Shown here: piece by piece, positions 5,643 to 14,969 of the stretch
Layout: every line of letters begins with the position of its first letter
How positions within the stretch are numbered: position 1 is the first letter of the stretch
Source of the DNA: an uncultured Verrucomicrobiota bacterium
Lineage (GTDB): Bacteria > Verrucomicrobiota > Verrucomicrobiia > Opitutales > LL51
DNA length: 16,003 bases
NCBI GenBank assembly: GCA_947174645.1
Contig: CAMWJR010000010.1
Coordinates: 1 to 16,003, forward strand
Reading direction: 5' to 3'
The notes under the pieces: generated by a model
Database searches by the model: none
Told to the model about the DNA's origin: nothing
Seen by the model: the letters and a program-made list of their open reading frames with translations, nothing else
Program-made: the position numbers and the translations under genes

Positions 5643-8093
5643 TTACTCAAATTTAAGGAGTTCGGAGACGTGCTCCAAGAAGTACGCGGTATCGTGTTGC
5701 TTTACCTTTAGAGAATCAATGATTTCATTAAAGAGCGTGCTTTTGCGCTCCTGTAGCCGTTGAATGCTCGATTCGATTGAATTTTGTGTAATGAGCCGGT
5801 AAACCGTTACGTTCTTTTCCTGGCCGATACGATGCACGCGATCCATTGCTTGGCGTTCCGCAGCAGGATTCCACCAAGGATCCATAAGAAATACCGTCTC
5901 TGCGGCAGTTAGGGTAATTCCAACACCTCCAGCCTTGAGTGAAACCAACATAGCGGCGTTTTGAGGCGTGTTTTGGAAGCGATCGACGACGACGTTACGC
6001 TGTTTCGTAGAACCAATAATTTCAAAAACATCGAGGGTTGAGAATTCTTCTTTCAGAAGCTGTCGAATGCGCTGTAAGAACGTGACAAACTGGCTGAAAA
6101 TGACGACTTTTCGTCCGGGAATATCGAATTCGCGCCTGAGCATTTCCCTTAGAAGGGTTAGTTTGCCGCTTGCGTCCAGAGAATGGGCGATACCAGGGAT
6201 AATTCCGGGATCACAGGCGATTTGACGAAGACGGGTTAAGGCAGAAAGGATCCCGAATCGGTGATTTTTGAGATCAAATTGATTTTTATTGTTTCGGTAG
6301 CGCTGAATCGTGTGGTTGACAACGTCCTTGTAGAGCGTTAGCTGTTCCGGCGTCATCTCACAGAGAACATTGACTTCGAGCTTTTGAGGAAGTTCCTTTG
6401 CAACAGTCTCTTTGGTGCGCCGTAACATGAAAGGAGCGATTTGCGCCTTAATTTTATCGGCAATGTCTTCAGATTTACATAGCTCAAGAAACTGTGCCTT
6501 TTCGCCTAGAAGTCCGGGCATGAGGAAGCGGAAAATACTCCAAAGATCAAGGAGGTTATTTTCGATTGGGGTTCCACTCAATGCGAGGCGCCACTGAGCC
6601 TTAAGCGCATTGCATGCATGAAAGACTTTAGTCGTCGAGTTTTTGATAAACTGTGCTTCGTCGAGCACCGCTAATTGAAACTCTTTTCTAGTGATAGCAG
6701 TTTTATGCCGTCGGAGTTGCGTATAGCTCACAATCCACAAGTTAACGCCGGGTTCTTCAAAATCAGTATCGGCAGAAAATATGCGGACCGTGAGTCGCGG
6801 GAAGAACTTTGCGGCTTCATTTTGCCAAACGTGAACCACGCTTGCGGGGCAGACGACGATCGCCTGTGTACCCGGATTCATCTTGGAGATAAACGTCAGC
6901 ACTTGGAGCGTTTTCCCGAGGCCCATATCATCGGCAACGAGTCCGTGAAAACCATGGGAAAGAATATGGTTGATCCACAACACACCTTCGCGTTGGTACG
7001 AGCGTAAAACTTTGGGGAGAATGAAGGGTTTTGTCGGGGCTGAAGCAAAAGAATCCTTCCATGCGCGGATCGCCTCGCTATCTTTGTACACGGTTCCGAT
7101 TTGCGAAAAAATCGAATAAATCATATAGCGCGGGATTTCGTGGAATTTCCCTAAGACCGATTGCTGAGCACGGACGACAGCGACTTCTTGTTTCGGTAAC
7201 CGTACGGCGCCAACTCCTTCAACGAACATCGGCTGCCCGTCACCCTTGATGAGCTTTTTCGTAACCCCGGGAGCGATTGTAAGCGTGTCATTTGAAAGTT
7301 GTAGTGTTAGGTCAACCGCATCCTCGCCCTGTACCTGGGTTAAAAATTGCGCATGAACATTTTGAACGCCCATGAGAAGTTTTTGAACGGTTGGGTCAAC
7401 CTGAAGTTCAAAATAACTGCTCCATTTTGGGAGTGTATGCCGACAAAAATCGACCGCAGCAGACACGTTTGTCATGCGGTACTCCTTACTCTGCTGGAAA
7501 AGTACGAAATTCGCTTTACGGGCAAGGTGGATGAGTTTTACAACCTCGTCGCGTTCCGCTTTACTGGAAACCGTATTTTTTGTCGAAAGGTGATCAGGAA
7601 AAACAAGTTTGTTGTTGGAGGTCCAGTAGGCCTTGAAGCACAGATTTTGTCCAGAAATAAAAAACGAAAGACGCAGCAATTTAGCGGCAGATTCTTCTAA
7701 AACCTCAGCGGATTTGAGTGTTTGGGTCTTTTCGTTTCCATTGGTTTCTGAAGTAAAGAGCGAGTCCTGTTTATCTAAAATGAGCTCGTCCATTGCCAGC
7801 AGAGCGCCAACGGCGGGGCGTGGATCCTCATGGAGCGAAGAACGCGCCGATAGTACCTCACCGTCGACGTCAATGAGCGCGAAAAACTGCGAACGATTGT
7901 CGTTCTGATAGCGAACAACGATATCGTCAGGACGGATTTCGATCTCTTTGATGTTGCAGTGCTCATAGAAGCTGAGGCCATTGCGAAGCTCATCGCGTGT
8001 AAACGCCGATGGCCAGTCGTGCGTCGCGAAAATCTCCATCCATTTCTCGAACGATTCGCGCTTAAAAATGACTGCAGGAGCCCGATTAAGCAT
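5643..8093 (-). CDS. SNF2-family DEAD/DEAH-box ATPase (Swi2/Snf2 helicase-like)
   Basis: A superfamily 2 ATPase of the bacterial SNF2 group, double-stranded-DNA translocases that remodel protein-DNA complexes or RNA polymerase. I start it at the ATG at 8093 (816 residues), because the 13 residues gained from the TTG at 8132 look unlike coding sequence and overlap the likely promoter. Residues 1 to about 355 form an N-terminal region without a recognisable SWIM zinc finger. The ATPase core follows: DDMGLGKT (about 388-395), a DEAQ box (about 478-481) and SGTPIENNL (motif III). The C-terminal helicase lobe has LVSLKAGGVGITLTAA, DPWWNPAAERQAMDRVHRIGQ (motifs V and VI) and a final IQRLQERK segment. 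It is complete and should be active. Possible upstream elements TTGACG and TAACCT (17-bp spacer) lie at 8127-8132 and 8104-8109 on the minus strand. It is divergent from dnaG. A precise role cannot be read from sequence. Confidence 0.93.
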   Translation of the reverse strand: MLNRAPAVIFKRESFEKWMEIFATHDWPSAFTRDELRNGLSFYEHCNIKEIEIRPDDIVVRYQNDNRSQFFALIDVDGEVLSARSSLHEDPRPAVGALLAMDELILDKQDSLFTSETNGNEKTQTLKSAEVLEESAAKLLRLSFFISGQNLCFKAYWTSNNKLVFPDHLSTKNTVSSKAERDEVVKLIHLARKANFVLFQQSKEYRMTNVSAAVDFCRHTLPKWSSYFELQVDPTVQKLLMGVQNVHAQFLTQVQGEDAVDLTLQLSNDTLTIAPGVTKKLIKGDGQPMFVEGVGAVRLPKQEVAVVRAQQSVLGKFHEIPRYMIYSIFSQIGTVYKDSEAIRAWKDSFASAPTKPFILPKVLRSYQREGVLWINHILSHGFHGLVADDMGLGKTLQVLTFISKMNPGTQAIVVCPASVVHVWQNEAAKFFPRLTVRIFSADTDFEEPGVNLWIVSYTQLRRHKTAITRKEFQLAVLDEAQFIKNSTTKVFHACNALKAQWRLALSGTPIENNLLDLWSIFRFLMPGLLGEKAQFLELCKSEDIADKIKAQIAPFMLRRTKETVAKELPQKLEVNVLCEMTPEQLTLYKDVVNHTIQRYRNNKNQFDLKNHRFGILSALTRLRQIACDPGIIPGIAHSLDASGKLTLLREMLRREFDIPGRKVVIFSQFVTFLQRIRQLLKEEFSTLDVFEIIGSTKQRNVVVDRFQNTPQNAAMLVSLKAGGVGITLTAAETVFLMDPWWNPAAERQAMDRVHRIGQEKNVTVYRLITQNSIESSIQRLQERKSTLFNEIIDSLKVKQHDTAYFLEHVSELLKFE

Positions 8094-8182
8094 ACAAACG
8101 GACAGGTTACAAAAAAATGTCAAATGCGTCAAGTTGTTTTTTTAAGCTGTACATTTTTCAAAAAAATTGGTAGTCGGGGGCA

Positions 8183-9997
8183 TTGAAGGTTAAGCGGGAG
8201 TGTATTGAGCGCGTTCGAGAGGCGGCGGATCTGCATGATGTTGTTTCGGGGTATGTACAGTTGAAACGTTCCGGGGGGCATTGGCGGGGGTTGAGCCCAT
8301 TTACAGTCGAAAAGACGCCTTCGTTCTACGTACTTCCTGAAAAAAAGTTTTTTAAGTGTTTCAGCACAGGTTACGCGGGCGATGTTTTCCGTTTTTTGGA
8401 ATTGAAGGAAAATTTCTCGTTTATTGAGGCCGTTGAGTGGCTCGCGCAGCGCTATGGGATTGCGCTAGAATACGAAGAAGGATCGAAAGAGACCACTTTA
8501 TCGAAAAATACGCTTTTGGCGATCCATGAGGACGCATTGGCGCATTACCAAAAAAACTTCGCGGTCGAGAAAACGGTACAGTGTTACTGGATAGAAACGC
8601 GGCATTTTACCCTTGAGGCAGCGTCGCGGTATGGCATCGGTTGGGCGCCGGAGCGTGATCACTCGTTATTGCCGCTTTTGAAGCAAAAAAAATATCCTTT
8701 AGAGGCAATCCAGCAGTGTGGACTGTTTTGCGTCAATGAGCGCAATCAATACGATTTAAAGCCGCGATTTTCGGGGCGTCTCATGATTCCGATTTACGAT
8801 GTTCAGGGGCGCGTTATTGGATTTTCAGGGCGAATTCTACCATCGGTAAGTGCAGGGAAAGAGGTGTCAAAGTACGTTAATTCTCCGGAAACGCCGATTT
8901 TCCATAAAGGAAATATTTTGTACGGGCTTCATCATGCGCGCCGATTTGTAAAGGAACGCTTTATACTCGTTGAGGGACAATTGGACACACTCCGTTGTTG
9001 GGAGTGCGGCCTAGACGCCACGGTAGCGCCCCAAGGGACGGGTATTACCGAAACGCAGATGAATCTCTTGCGGCGTTATGCAGAAAAGTTGCTCTGTTTA
9101 ACCGATGGTGATGCGGCGGGGCAAAAATGCGCGCTTCGGGTGATCGAACTTGCCTTTAAAACGGATATCGAGGTGCAAATTGTGACCCTGGCGTCGGGTG
9201 ACGACCCTGATTCTTTCTTGTTCCGCGAAGGTAAGGATGGTTTTGATATGCTTCCTCAGGAGGCGATGATTCCGTACCTCATTAAAACACTCTTACCGCA
9301 AAACGTAGAAGCGACAGCTGTTGAAAAGTCGGTTTTTTTAAAAAAAGCCTACGAGATGATTGCATATTGTCCTTCAGAAGTGGCAAAAGGCACTTATTTG
9401 CAAGAGCTTTCAACGCAGTTGATGCTCGATTTGAATGCCGTACGTAGTGATTTCCGTAATTTTTGTGGCGATCGGATATTTACTTCAGGTGCTCCTTCTG
9501 GCGCAATAAAGGTAACCCACGTAGTCAACTCAAACTCGATGCCTTCAAAGCTGAGAAGTGTAGAATATGATCTGCTGGCGCTGATACTTCATGACCCGGT
9601 GATAGGACAAAAAGTTGGCGCCGTTTTAGATGATGCGTGGATTTCGGAATCATTTTACGGGTATCTGCTGCTAAAGGTTTTGATGGAAATTCGTAAGGGA
9701 TGTTGGGAGGGGCCATCATGCGATAACGCTGTTTTTGATGAAAAGGAGCTCAATGAGCTTTTTTCAATTTTGGCGACGGAAGATACGGTCGATGATGTGA
9801 CAAGTGCGGTGAATACCTGCCTACAGGCGCTGTGCGAGGCCTTTGTGAAGAATAAGCTGAACGAAATCAATCAAAAAGAGACTCAGCGACGACGATTTAC
9901 AAAGAATTCGCTTGACGATCTGGATTTTTTCAAGACTCTCCAAAGTGAGAAGTTGCGTCTACGTCATATGCGGTCTTCATGTCCGAAGATTTCATAG
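8183..9997 (+). CDS. dnaG: DNA primase with degenerate CHC2 zinc finger
   Basis: DnaG makes the RNA primers for replication. The 604-residue protein has the standard order: N-terminal CHC2-like domain (about 1-95), catalytic core with the RFSGRLMIPIYDVQGRVIGF segment (195-214), TOPRIM motifs VEGQLD (263-268) and LTDGDAAG (306-313), and a C-terminal helicase-interaction region. The oddity is the zinc finger. The family pattern CPFH...CFGC reads SPFT (38-41) and CFST (59-62), so three of four zinc ligands are replaced (S38, T41, T62) and only C59 remains. The surrounding fold residues (EKTPSF, FKCF, GD) are kept, so the domain probably folds without metal. The start is TTG at 8183: an in-frame TAG at 8171-8173 rules out a longer protein, and GGGGG at 8176-8180 lies just upstream. 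First of the dnaG-rpoD-pheT-parA series. Confidence 0.93.
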   Translation: MKVKRECIERVREAADLHDVVSGYVQLKRSGGHWRGLSPFTVEKTPSFYVLPEKKFFKCFSTGYAGDVFRFLELKENFSFIEAVEWLAQRYGIALEYEEGSKETTLSKNTLLAIHEDALAHYQKNFAVEKTVQCYWIETRHFTLEAASRYGIGWAPERDHSLLPLLKQKKYPLEAIQQCGLFCVNERNQYDLKPRFSGRLMIPIYDVQGRVIGFSGRILPSVSAGKEVSKYVNSPETPIFHKGNILYGLHHARRFVKERFILVEGQLDTLRCWECGLDATVAPQGTGITETQMNLLRRYAEKLLCLTDGDAAGQKCALRVIELAFKTDIEVQIVTLASGDDPDSFLFREGKDGFDMLPQEAMIPYLIKTLLPQNVEATAVEKSVFLKKAYEMIAYCPSEVAKGTYLQELSTQLMLDLNAVRSDFRNFCGDRIFTSGAPSGAIKVTHVVNSNSMPSKLRSVEYDLLALILHDPVIGQKVGAVLDDAWISESFYGYLLLKVLMEIRKGCWEGPSCDNAVFDEKELNELFSILATEDTVDDVTSAVNTCLQALCEAFVKNKLNEINQKETQRRRFTKNSLDDLDFFKTLQSEKLRLRHMRSSCPKIS

Positions 9998-10022
9998 ACG
10001 ACGGAAGCGGCGAAATCGCTCT

Positions 10023-11714
10023 ATGGATACCATTAAAAAGCCGAAAAAGGCCGGCAATAACGAGGTTAATGTGCGGATGCAGGAGCTCATCCGTTTTGCC
10101 CGTAATAAGGGTTATCTGACACTGCACGATATCAGCGATCATCTCCCGGATAGCATTGAAAATCCCGAGGATATCGAAAATGTGATGAACATTCTCGATA
10201 ATCTCGAAATTGAGGTCGTCGATAACGAGGAGATGGAGGCCGAAAAGAAGCGCTCTGTAGCGGAAGCCGCTGCGCGTAATCCCTCGGAAAATCTCGGCGA
10301 AGATCCGGTTCGAATGTATCTTCGGCAGATGGGGCAAGTCCCATTACTGACACGAGAGCAAGAGATTTCGATTTCCAAGCGCATCGAGAAAGCTGAACTA
10401 CAAGCCCAGGATGAGCTCTTTTCAATTCACTTGACGGCGCCATTTCAGATTGAGCTGGCGGAGAGTCTTTTAAATCGAGAGGAGCGCTTTGATCGGATTG
10501 TTTTAGATAAGAAAATCGAGAGCAGAGAGGTCTATTACCGCATCTTGGAGCGTTCGATTCAGGAAAGTAAACTGCTGTTAGAAAAAATCCAAGAGGTTTG
10601 GGATTGTCTCCAAAAAACGACGGATGAAAAGGACCACAAGCGGATGGCGATTCGCTTAAAGCAGTTTCAGTCTCAATTGAAAACTGTCATGAAGCGCTTT
10701 TGCTTCAAGATGAAAATTTTTGAAGATTACCTCCAGAGACTGCGTCCGGACTTAAAACAGATTGAACAGCTATTACATGAGGTCAAACGAGCAAAATCGG
10801 TCGCTGAGCGCCGGGGTGTTAACGTCACCGACCAATTAACCCGTGTTCGACGTGCGTTGATGAAACTCGAGGAAAAATACGGTGTCGATCCCGAGCGGTT
10901 ATTGGAGATCGTTCAGCGCTTCCGCGAATATATGAAGGAGGCGCATAAGGCTAAGCAGGAAATGGTCGAAGCTAACCTTCGCCTAGTTATCAGTATTGCT
11001 AAAAAGTACACGAACCGCGGGCTGACGTTTTTGGATCTCATTCAGGAAGGGAACATGGGGCTCATGAAGGCGGTCGAGAAATTTGAACACCGCCGAGGAT
11101 ATAAGTTTTCAACCTACGCGACCTGGTGGATCCGTCAGGCGATTACGCGTTCAATTGCGGATCAGGCCCGGACGATTCGTATTCCGGTTCATATGATTGA
11201 GGTTCTCAATCGGGTGATGCAGGTCCAGCGGCAGTTACAGCAAGAACTCGGACATGAAGCGACTGCCGAGGAAGTGGCGCGCGAGATGGACCTTCCGCTC
11301 GACCGGGTAAAGGCGATTATGAAGATGGCGCAGCAGCCGATTTCGCTTCAAAGCCCAGTAGGTGATAATGAGGATTCAAGCTTCGGGGACTTTATTGAGG
11401 ATAAATCTGCCGAAAACCCCTACGATATGACGGCCTACAGTCTCCTTCGTGAAAAAATTAATGACGTATTAGTCAGTTTAAGCGAACGCGAAAAGGAGGT
11501 CCTGACGTTACGTTTTGGGCTGAAGGATGGCTATAGTCGGACGCTTGAAGAGGTCGGGCAGATGTTTAACGTGACGCGAGAACGGATTCGTCAGATTGAG
11601 GCAAAGGCCCTTCGAAAAATGCGCCACCCGACGCGGATCCGCCAGCTTCACGGATTTTTCGAGGGCGAGTTTGCGACCGATGGTCCCGGATTTGAGGACT
11701 TTGTTCAGGCGTAA
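10023..11714 (+). CDS. rpoD: Primary RNA polymerase sigma factor (sigma-70)
   Basis: The housekeeping sigma factor that directs RNA polymerase to -10/-35 promoters. With the ATG at 10023 the protein is 563 residues; the frame extends further upstream but only through the end of dnaG, and homology begins with region 1.1. Domains seen: region 1.1 (about 18-66), region 1.2 DPVRMYLRQMGQVPLLTREQE (94-114), a non-conserved helical insert (about 125-300), region 2 from EMVEANLRLVISIAKKY with the melting/-10 segment STYATWWIRQAITRSI (363-378), region 3 (about 388-470), and region 4 with helix-turn-helix TLEEVGQMFNVTRERIRQIE (507-526). All core motifs are intact. The start lies 25 nt after the dnaG stop, matching the dnaG-rpoD pairing of the macromolecular synthesis operon; rpsU is not upstream here. 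No good Shine-Dalgarno is seen at the ATG. Confidence 0.97.
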   Translation: MDTIKKPKKAGNNEVNVRMQELIRFARNKGYLTLHDISDHLPDSIENPEDIENVMNILDNLEIEVVDNEEMEAEKKRSVAEAAARNPSENLGEDPVRMYLRQMGQVPLLTREQEISISKRIEKAELQAQDELFSIHLTAPFQIELAESLLNREERFDRIVLDKKIESREVYYRILERSIQESKLLLEKIQEVWDCLQKTTDEKDHKRMAIRLKQFQSQLKTVMKRFCFKMKIFEDYLQRLRPDLKQIEQLLHEVKRAKSVAERRGVNVTDQLTRVRRALMKLEEKYGVDPERLLEIVQRFREYMKEAHKAKQEMVEANLRLVISIAKKYTNRGLTFLDLIQEGNMGLMKAVEKFEHRRGYKFSTYATWWIRQAITRSIADQARTIRIPVHMIEVLNRVMQVQRQLQQELGHEATAEEVAREMDLPLDRVKAIMKMAQQPISLQSPVGDNEDSSFGDFIEDKSAENPYDMTAYSLLREKINDVLVSLSEREKEVLTLRFGLKDGYSRTLEEVGQMFNVTRERIRQIEAKALRKMRHPTRIRQLHGFFEGEFATDGPGFEDFVQA

Positions 11715-11793
11715 AATCGCCACGGTAGGGCCGCCACACCTTTGCGAATAAGCTTGCGTTCGGAGTCGTATCGATGAGATTACGGACGGAGCG

Positions 11794-14178
11794 ATGAAGG
11801 TTAGTTTGAAGTGGTTGCAGCGGTTTGTCGATTTACGCGAATCTCCCGAAGAAATCGCTGAGGTATTGGCGAAAATCGGGCTTGAGGTTGAGTCGATTGA
11901 GCGAAAAGGGTGTGTGCCGAGCGACTTTATTGTTGTTGGTCAAATTTTAGATTTTAAGCCGCATCCGAATGCTGATCGCCTCAACGTATGTCGTGTCGAT
12001 GTCGGTGATAGCAATATCCGCCAGATTGTTTGTGGTGCTAAAAATTTCAAAAAAGAAGATTATGTTTTCGTCGCGCTTCCCGGAGCGGTGTTACCGGAAA
12101 ACGTAAAAATTAAGCAATCCAAATTGCGAGGGGTCATTTCTGAGGGAATGATGTGTAGTCGTCGCGAACTTGGGTTGGGCAATGACCATGAGGGCCTCAT
12201 GATTCTTGATAAGACCTATGTTTTGGGGCGAAAAATCCATGAGGTTTTAAATGACAACGATGTTGTTTTTACTGTCGAACTCACGGCAAATCGGGGTGAC
12301 GCGTTGTGCCATTACGGGATCGCGCGCGAGCTTGCAGCTCGGTATGATCGCCAACTTCAACCCATCCCGGTACCGGAGTTATCGCAATTTGCAGCACCAG
12401 AGGTGTCTTCGCTGGAAGTAGACATCCAGTCACCAAATTGTGCATGCTATAACGCACTGAGCCTCGAGAACATTACGATTACCGAAAGCGCTGGTTGGGT
12501 CCGTCGTGATCTCGAAGCTGTTGGTTGTGCAACGATCAATAACGTAGTCGATATCACAAATTGGGTACTATATGCTTACGGGCAGCCGCTACATGCCTTT
12601 GATCGCGAAAAATTTTTAGGAAAGATTACCGTGCGTCAGGCCCACGAGGACGAAACGATCGATGCCTTGGATCAAAAGCGTTATACGCTCAACAGCGAAG
12701 TACTGGTCATCAGCGATGAACATGAAGCTCAGGCGATTGCCGGTATTATTGGAGGTGAAAGGAGCAAAATTGGTCCGCAGACCAAAGAAATCGTTTTGGA
12801 ATCCGCGTGTTTTTCAGCCGACAATATTCGTAAAACAAGCCGCCAATTGGGCATCATGACGGATAGCGCGTACCGGACAATTCGACGTGTCGATGGTGCA
12901 ATGAGCGAGGATTATCTCAAGATTGCAGCGGGAATGTTATGCGAACTTTACGGTGCCAAGGTAGTTTTACCAACGCTTCATCGGGAAACAGTTTCACTGC
13001 CGCATTCCTGGGAAATTGTACTGCGCCCTGATTTCGTCCGTTCTTCGTTAGGTTTAGCGTTATCGGATGATGAGATTGTCTCTCTTCTAGAGCGCCTGCA
13101 ATACCGCGTCGATCGGAAAAATGACGAATGGATTATTACGGTGCTGTCTTACCGTTGGGATGTCACGCGCCCGATTGATCTCGTTGAAGAATGTCTCCGG
13201 GTGTACGGCGTCGATAAACTGCCAGTCACGCATGTTAGCGCCCATAGCGTATCGCAATCTTCGGTTGAAAGCACGGCAAAACGTCGACGTATTGTTCATT
13301 TCTTAGCCGATAACGGATTTTCGGAATGCTATAATTATTCCATCGTCGCGCCTTCGGTAGGAGCATTACCGTTGGCAAATCCGTTGCTCGATGAACAAAC
13401 ACATTTCCGTACATCGCTAATTCCGGGGCTCGTTGAAAGTTTGCGCTATAATATCCAAAACGATAACCGGGATGGAAAGTTTTTTGAGATCGGGCACGTT
13501 GTTCAAACAGTTAATGATACCTTCGAAGAGTTGCTGTCTGTTGCGTTTTTAATCCCGGTTTCGGGGTACGAAGAGCATTGGGATGACTGGATTAAGCCGA
13601 GTTTTTTTGAGGCCAAGAATTTGTTGTGCCACCTTTGGAGGATGGTTACAGATGCGACGCCCGCTCCGGCAAGGGCTTTGCGAGATGCTCTCTACCAGGA
13701 GCATTTTGCCGCTCAAATTGGCGAGATTCGTAAGGGAATCGAGGGCCATGTCGGGTATTTGAACGCGGACATGATGCGAGGCTTTCAAATGCCGATTTTA
13801 GGTGGTGAGCTTTTCATAACTCTCGATCAGTTTGAGCGTTCTTTAAAAAATCATCGCTACACGCCCTTTAGTTATTTCCCATCGGCGAAACGCGATATTT
13901 CAATTATTGTCGACCGCAACCATCCCGCACAAGCAGTTATCGATGATGTTCAACAGATTGTTACTGAGGCCGCCAAGAATATCTTTTCGCGAATCGATGT
14001 TTCCGTATTTGATATTTATATGGGGAATAATCTCGCAGAGACGCAAAAGAGTATCGGGCTAAATCTTGTTTTTGGCTGCGACGATCGGACGCCCTCGGAA
14101 CAGGAAATTGACGAAGTATTTGAACAACTGGTGCGTTCCATCAAACAGCATCCGGTGTTATCGTTGCGGGGAGTGTAA
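11794..14178 (+). CDS. pheT: Phenylalanine-tRNA ligase beta subunit
   Basis: The beta chain of the alpha2-beta2 synthetase that charges tRNA-Phe; it binds tRNA and edits mischarged tyrosine. The 794-residue protein has the usual full-length architecture: N-terminal B1 segment (MKVSLKWLQRFVDL), an EMAP/OB-type tRNA-binding domain with VVGQILDFKPHPNADRL (48-64), the B3/B4 editing domain (TANRGDALCHYGIARELA onward), a B5 domain (about 410-475, ending DLVEECLRVYGVDKLP), the catalytic-like core, and the C-terminal anticodon-binding FDX-ACB domain (about 695-794, with FPSAKRDISIIVD). ATG at 11794 is preceded by a GGAG. The gap after rpoD (79 bp) has no evident terminator, so it may be cotranscribed. 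pheS is not adjacent, unlike the common pheST arrangement, and must lie elsewhere. Confidence 0.96.
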   Translation: MKVSLKWLQRFVDLRESPEEIAEVLAKIGLEVESIERKGCVPSDFIVVGQILDFKPHPNADRLNVCRVDVGDSNIRQIVCGAKNFKKEDYVFVALPGAVLPENVKIKQSKLRGVISEGMMCSRRELGLGNDHEGLMILDKTYVLGRKIHEVLNDNDVVFTVELTANRGDALCHYGIARELAARYDRQLQPIPVPELSQFAAPEVSSLEVDIQSPNCACYNALSLENITITESAGWVRRDLEAVGCATINNVVDITNWVLYAYGQPLHAFDREKFLGKITVRQAHEDETIDALDQKRYTLNSEVLVISDEHEAQAIAGIIGGERSKIGPQTKEIVLESACFSADNIRKTSRQLGIMTDSAYRTIRRVDGAMSEDYLKIAAGMLCELYGAKVVLPTLHRETVSLPHSWEIVLRPDFVRSSLGLALSDDEIVSLLERLQYRVDRKNDEWIITVLSYRWDVTRPIDLVEECLRVYGVDKLPVTHVSAHSVSQSSVESTAKRRRIVHFLADNGFSECYNYSIVAPSVGALPLANPLLDEQTHFRTSLIPGLVESLRYNIQNDNRDGKFFEIGHVVQTVNDTFEELLSVAFLIPVSGYEEHWDDWIKPSFFEAKNLLCHLWRMVTDATPAPARALRDALYQEHFAAQIGEIRKGIEGHVGYLNADMMRGFQMPILGGELFITLDQFERSLKNHRYTPFSYFPSAKRDISIIVDRNHPAQAVIDDVQQIVTEAAKNIFSRIDVSVFDIYMGNNLAETQKSIGLNLVFGCDDRTPSEQEIDEVFEQLVRSIKQHPVLSLRGV

Positions 14179-14183
14179 CAAAA

Positions 14184-14966
14184 ATGGCAGCGACAATTTT
14201 CTCAATAGCGAACCAAAAGGGCGGCGTCGGGAAGACGACAACGGCAATCAATCTATCCGCATCATTGGCGCGTAAGGGGATCCCGACCTTATTGATTGAC
14301 CTCGATCCACAGGGAAACACTACGAGCGGGCTCGGTTTACAAAAAGAGAAAGGGGGGAGTTTATGTGATGTCCTACACGGCGAGGCTGATGCGGTCGATC
14401 GGATTAAGGCGACGGGGCAGGAGAACCTTTCGATTATTCCCGCGGAGGTCGATTTGGCGGCGATCGAAGTCGAACTTAGCCAAAAAGGAGACTACCTTAT
14501 GCGGTTGCGGCAGTGTTTGGCGCCGATCAAAAAATCGGATAAATTTCGAGCGATTATTTTGGACTGTCCGCCGGCGTTGGGTTTGATTTCAATGAACAGC
14601 CTCGTTTGTGCCGATAAATTGATCATTACGCTCCAGTGTGAGTACCTCGCGCTCGAAGGGTTGAGCCAGATTATGAGTGTAGTCGACGACCTCCGATCGC
14701 ATGGCCTAAACCCATCGCTTGAGATTGGTGGGATCTTGATGACGATGTTCGATATCCGGACGAATTTGTCGCGCCAGGTTTGCGCGGACCTTCAAAAGCA
14801 TTTTCCGGAACTTGCGTTTAAGACGGTCATTCCCCGATCGGTCCGTTTGAGTGAGGCGCCCAGCTTCGGACAGTCGATTTTTGACTATGATCGGATGAGT
14901 AGCGGAGCGAAGGCTTATGATCGTCTTGGCGATGAAGTGATTGAGCGCTTCAACCTACATGCCTGA
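14184..14966 (+). CDS. parA: ParA/Soj-family chromosome-partition ATPase
   Basis: A 260-residue ParA-type ATPase that binds DNA as an ATP dimer and moves ParB-parS complexes during chromosome segregation. Motifs: deviant Walker A KGGVGKTT (12-19) with both the signature lysine K12 and K17, DLDPQGN (39-45), Walker B LDCPP, and the C-terminal PRSVRLSEAPSFGQSI segment typical of Soj. The short N-terminus, without a helix-turn-helix extension, fits the chromosomal Soj type rather than plasmid type Ia ParA. It begins 5 nt after the pheT stop, with GGGGAG inside the pheT end as a possible Shine-Dalgarno. No parB follows: the next gene is convergent, only 3 nt away. No parS-like 16-mer was seen in the window. 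parB is probably elsewhere, so its partner is uncertain. Confidence 0.92.
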   Translation: MAATIFSIANQKGGVGKTTTAINLSASLARKGIPTLLIDLDPQGNTTSGLGLQKEKGGSLCDVLHGEADAVDRIKATGQENLSIIPAEVDLAAIEVELSQKGDYLMRLRQCLAPIKKSDKFRAIILDCPPALGLISMNSLVCADKLIITLQCEYLALEGLSQIMSVVDDLRSHGLNPSLEIGGILMTMFDIRTNLSRQVCADLQKHFPELAFKTVIPRSVRLSEAPSFGQSIFDYDRMSSGAKAYDRLGDEVIERFNLHA

Positions 14967-14969
14967 TTT

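Noticed and set aside
8094..8132. TTG start giving the SNF2 protein 13 more residues
   Set aside because: The added residues show no family similarity, and the segment holds TTGACG/TAACCT promoter-like hexamers; the ATG at 8093 is the better start.
9912..10022. N-terminal extension of rpoD into the end of dnaG
   Set aside because: These 37 codons overlap dnaG in another frame and give an Arg-rich sequence unlike sigma factors; region 1.1 begins after the ATG at 10023.
14184..14966. Plasmid or mobile-element origin suggested by an orphan parA
   Set aside because: It is the short Soj type, directly follows pheT and sits among core genes with no replication or mobility genes nearby, so a chromosomal role is more likely.
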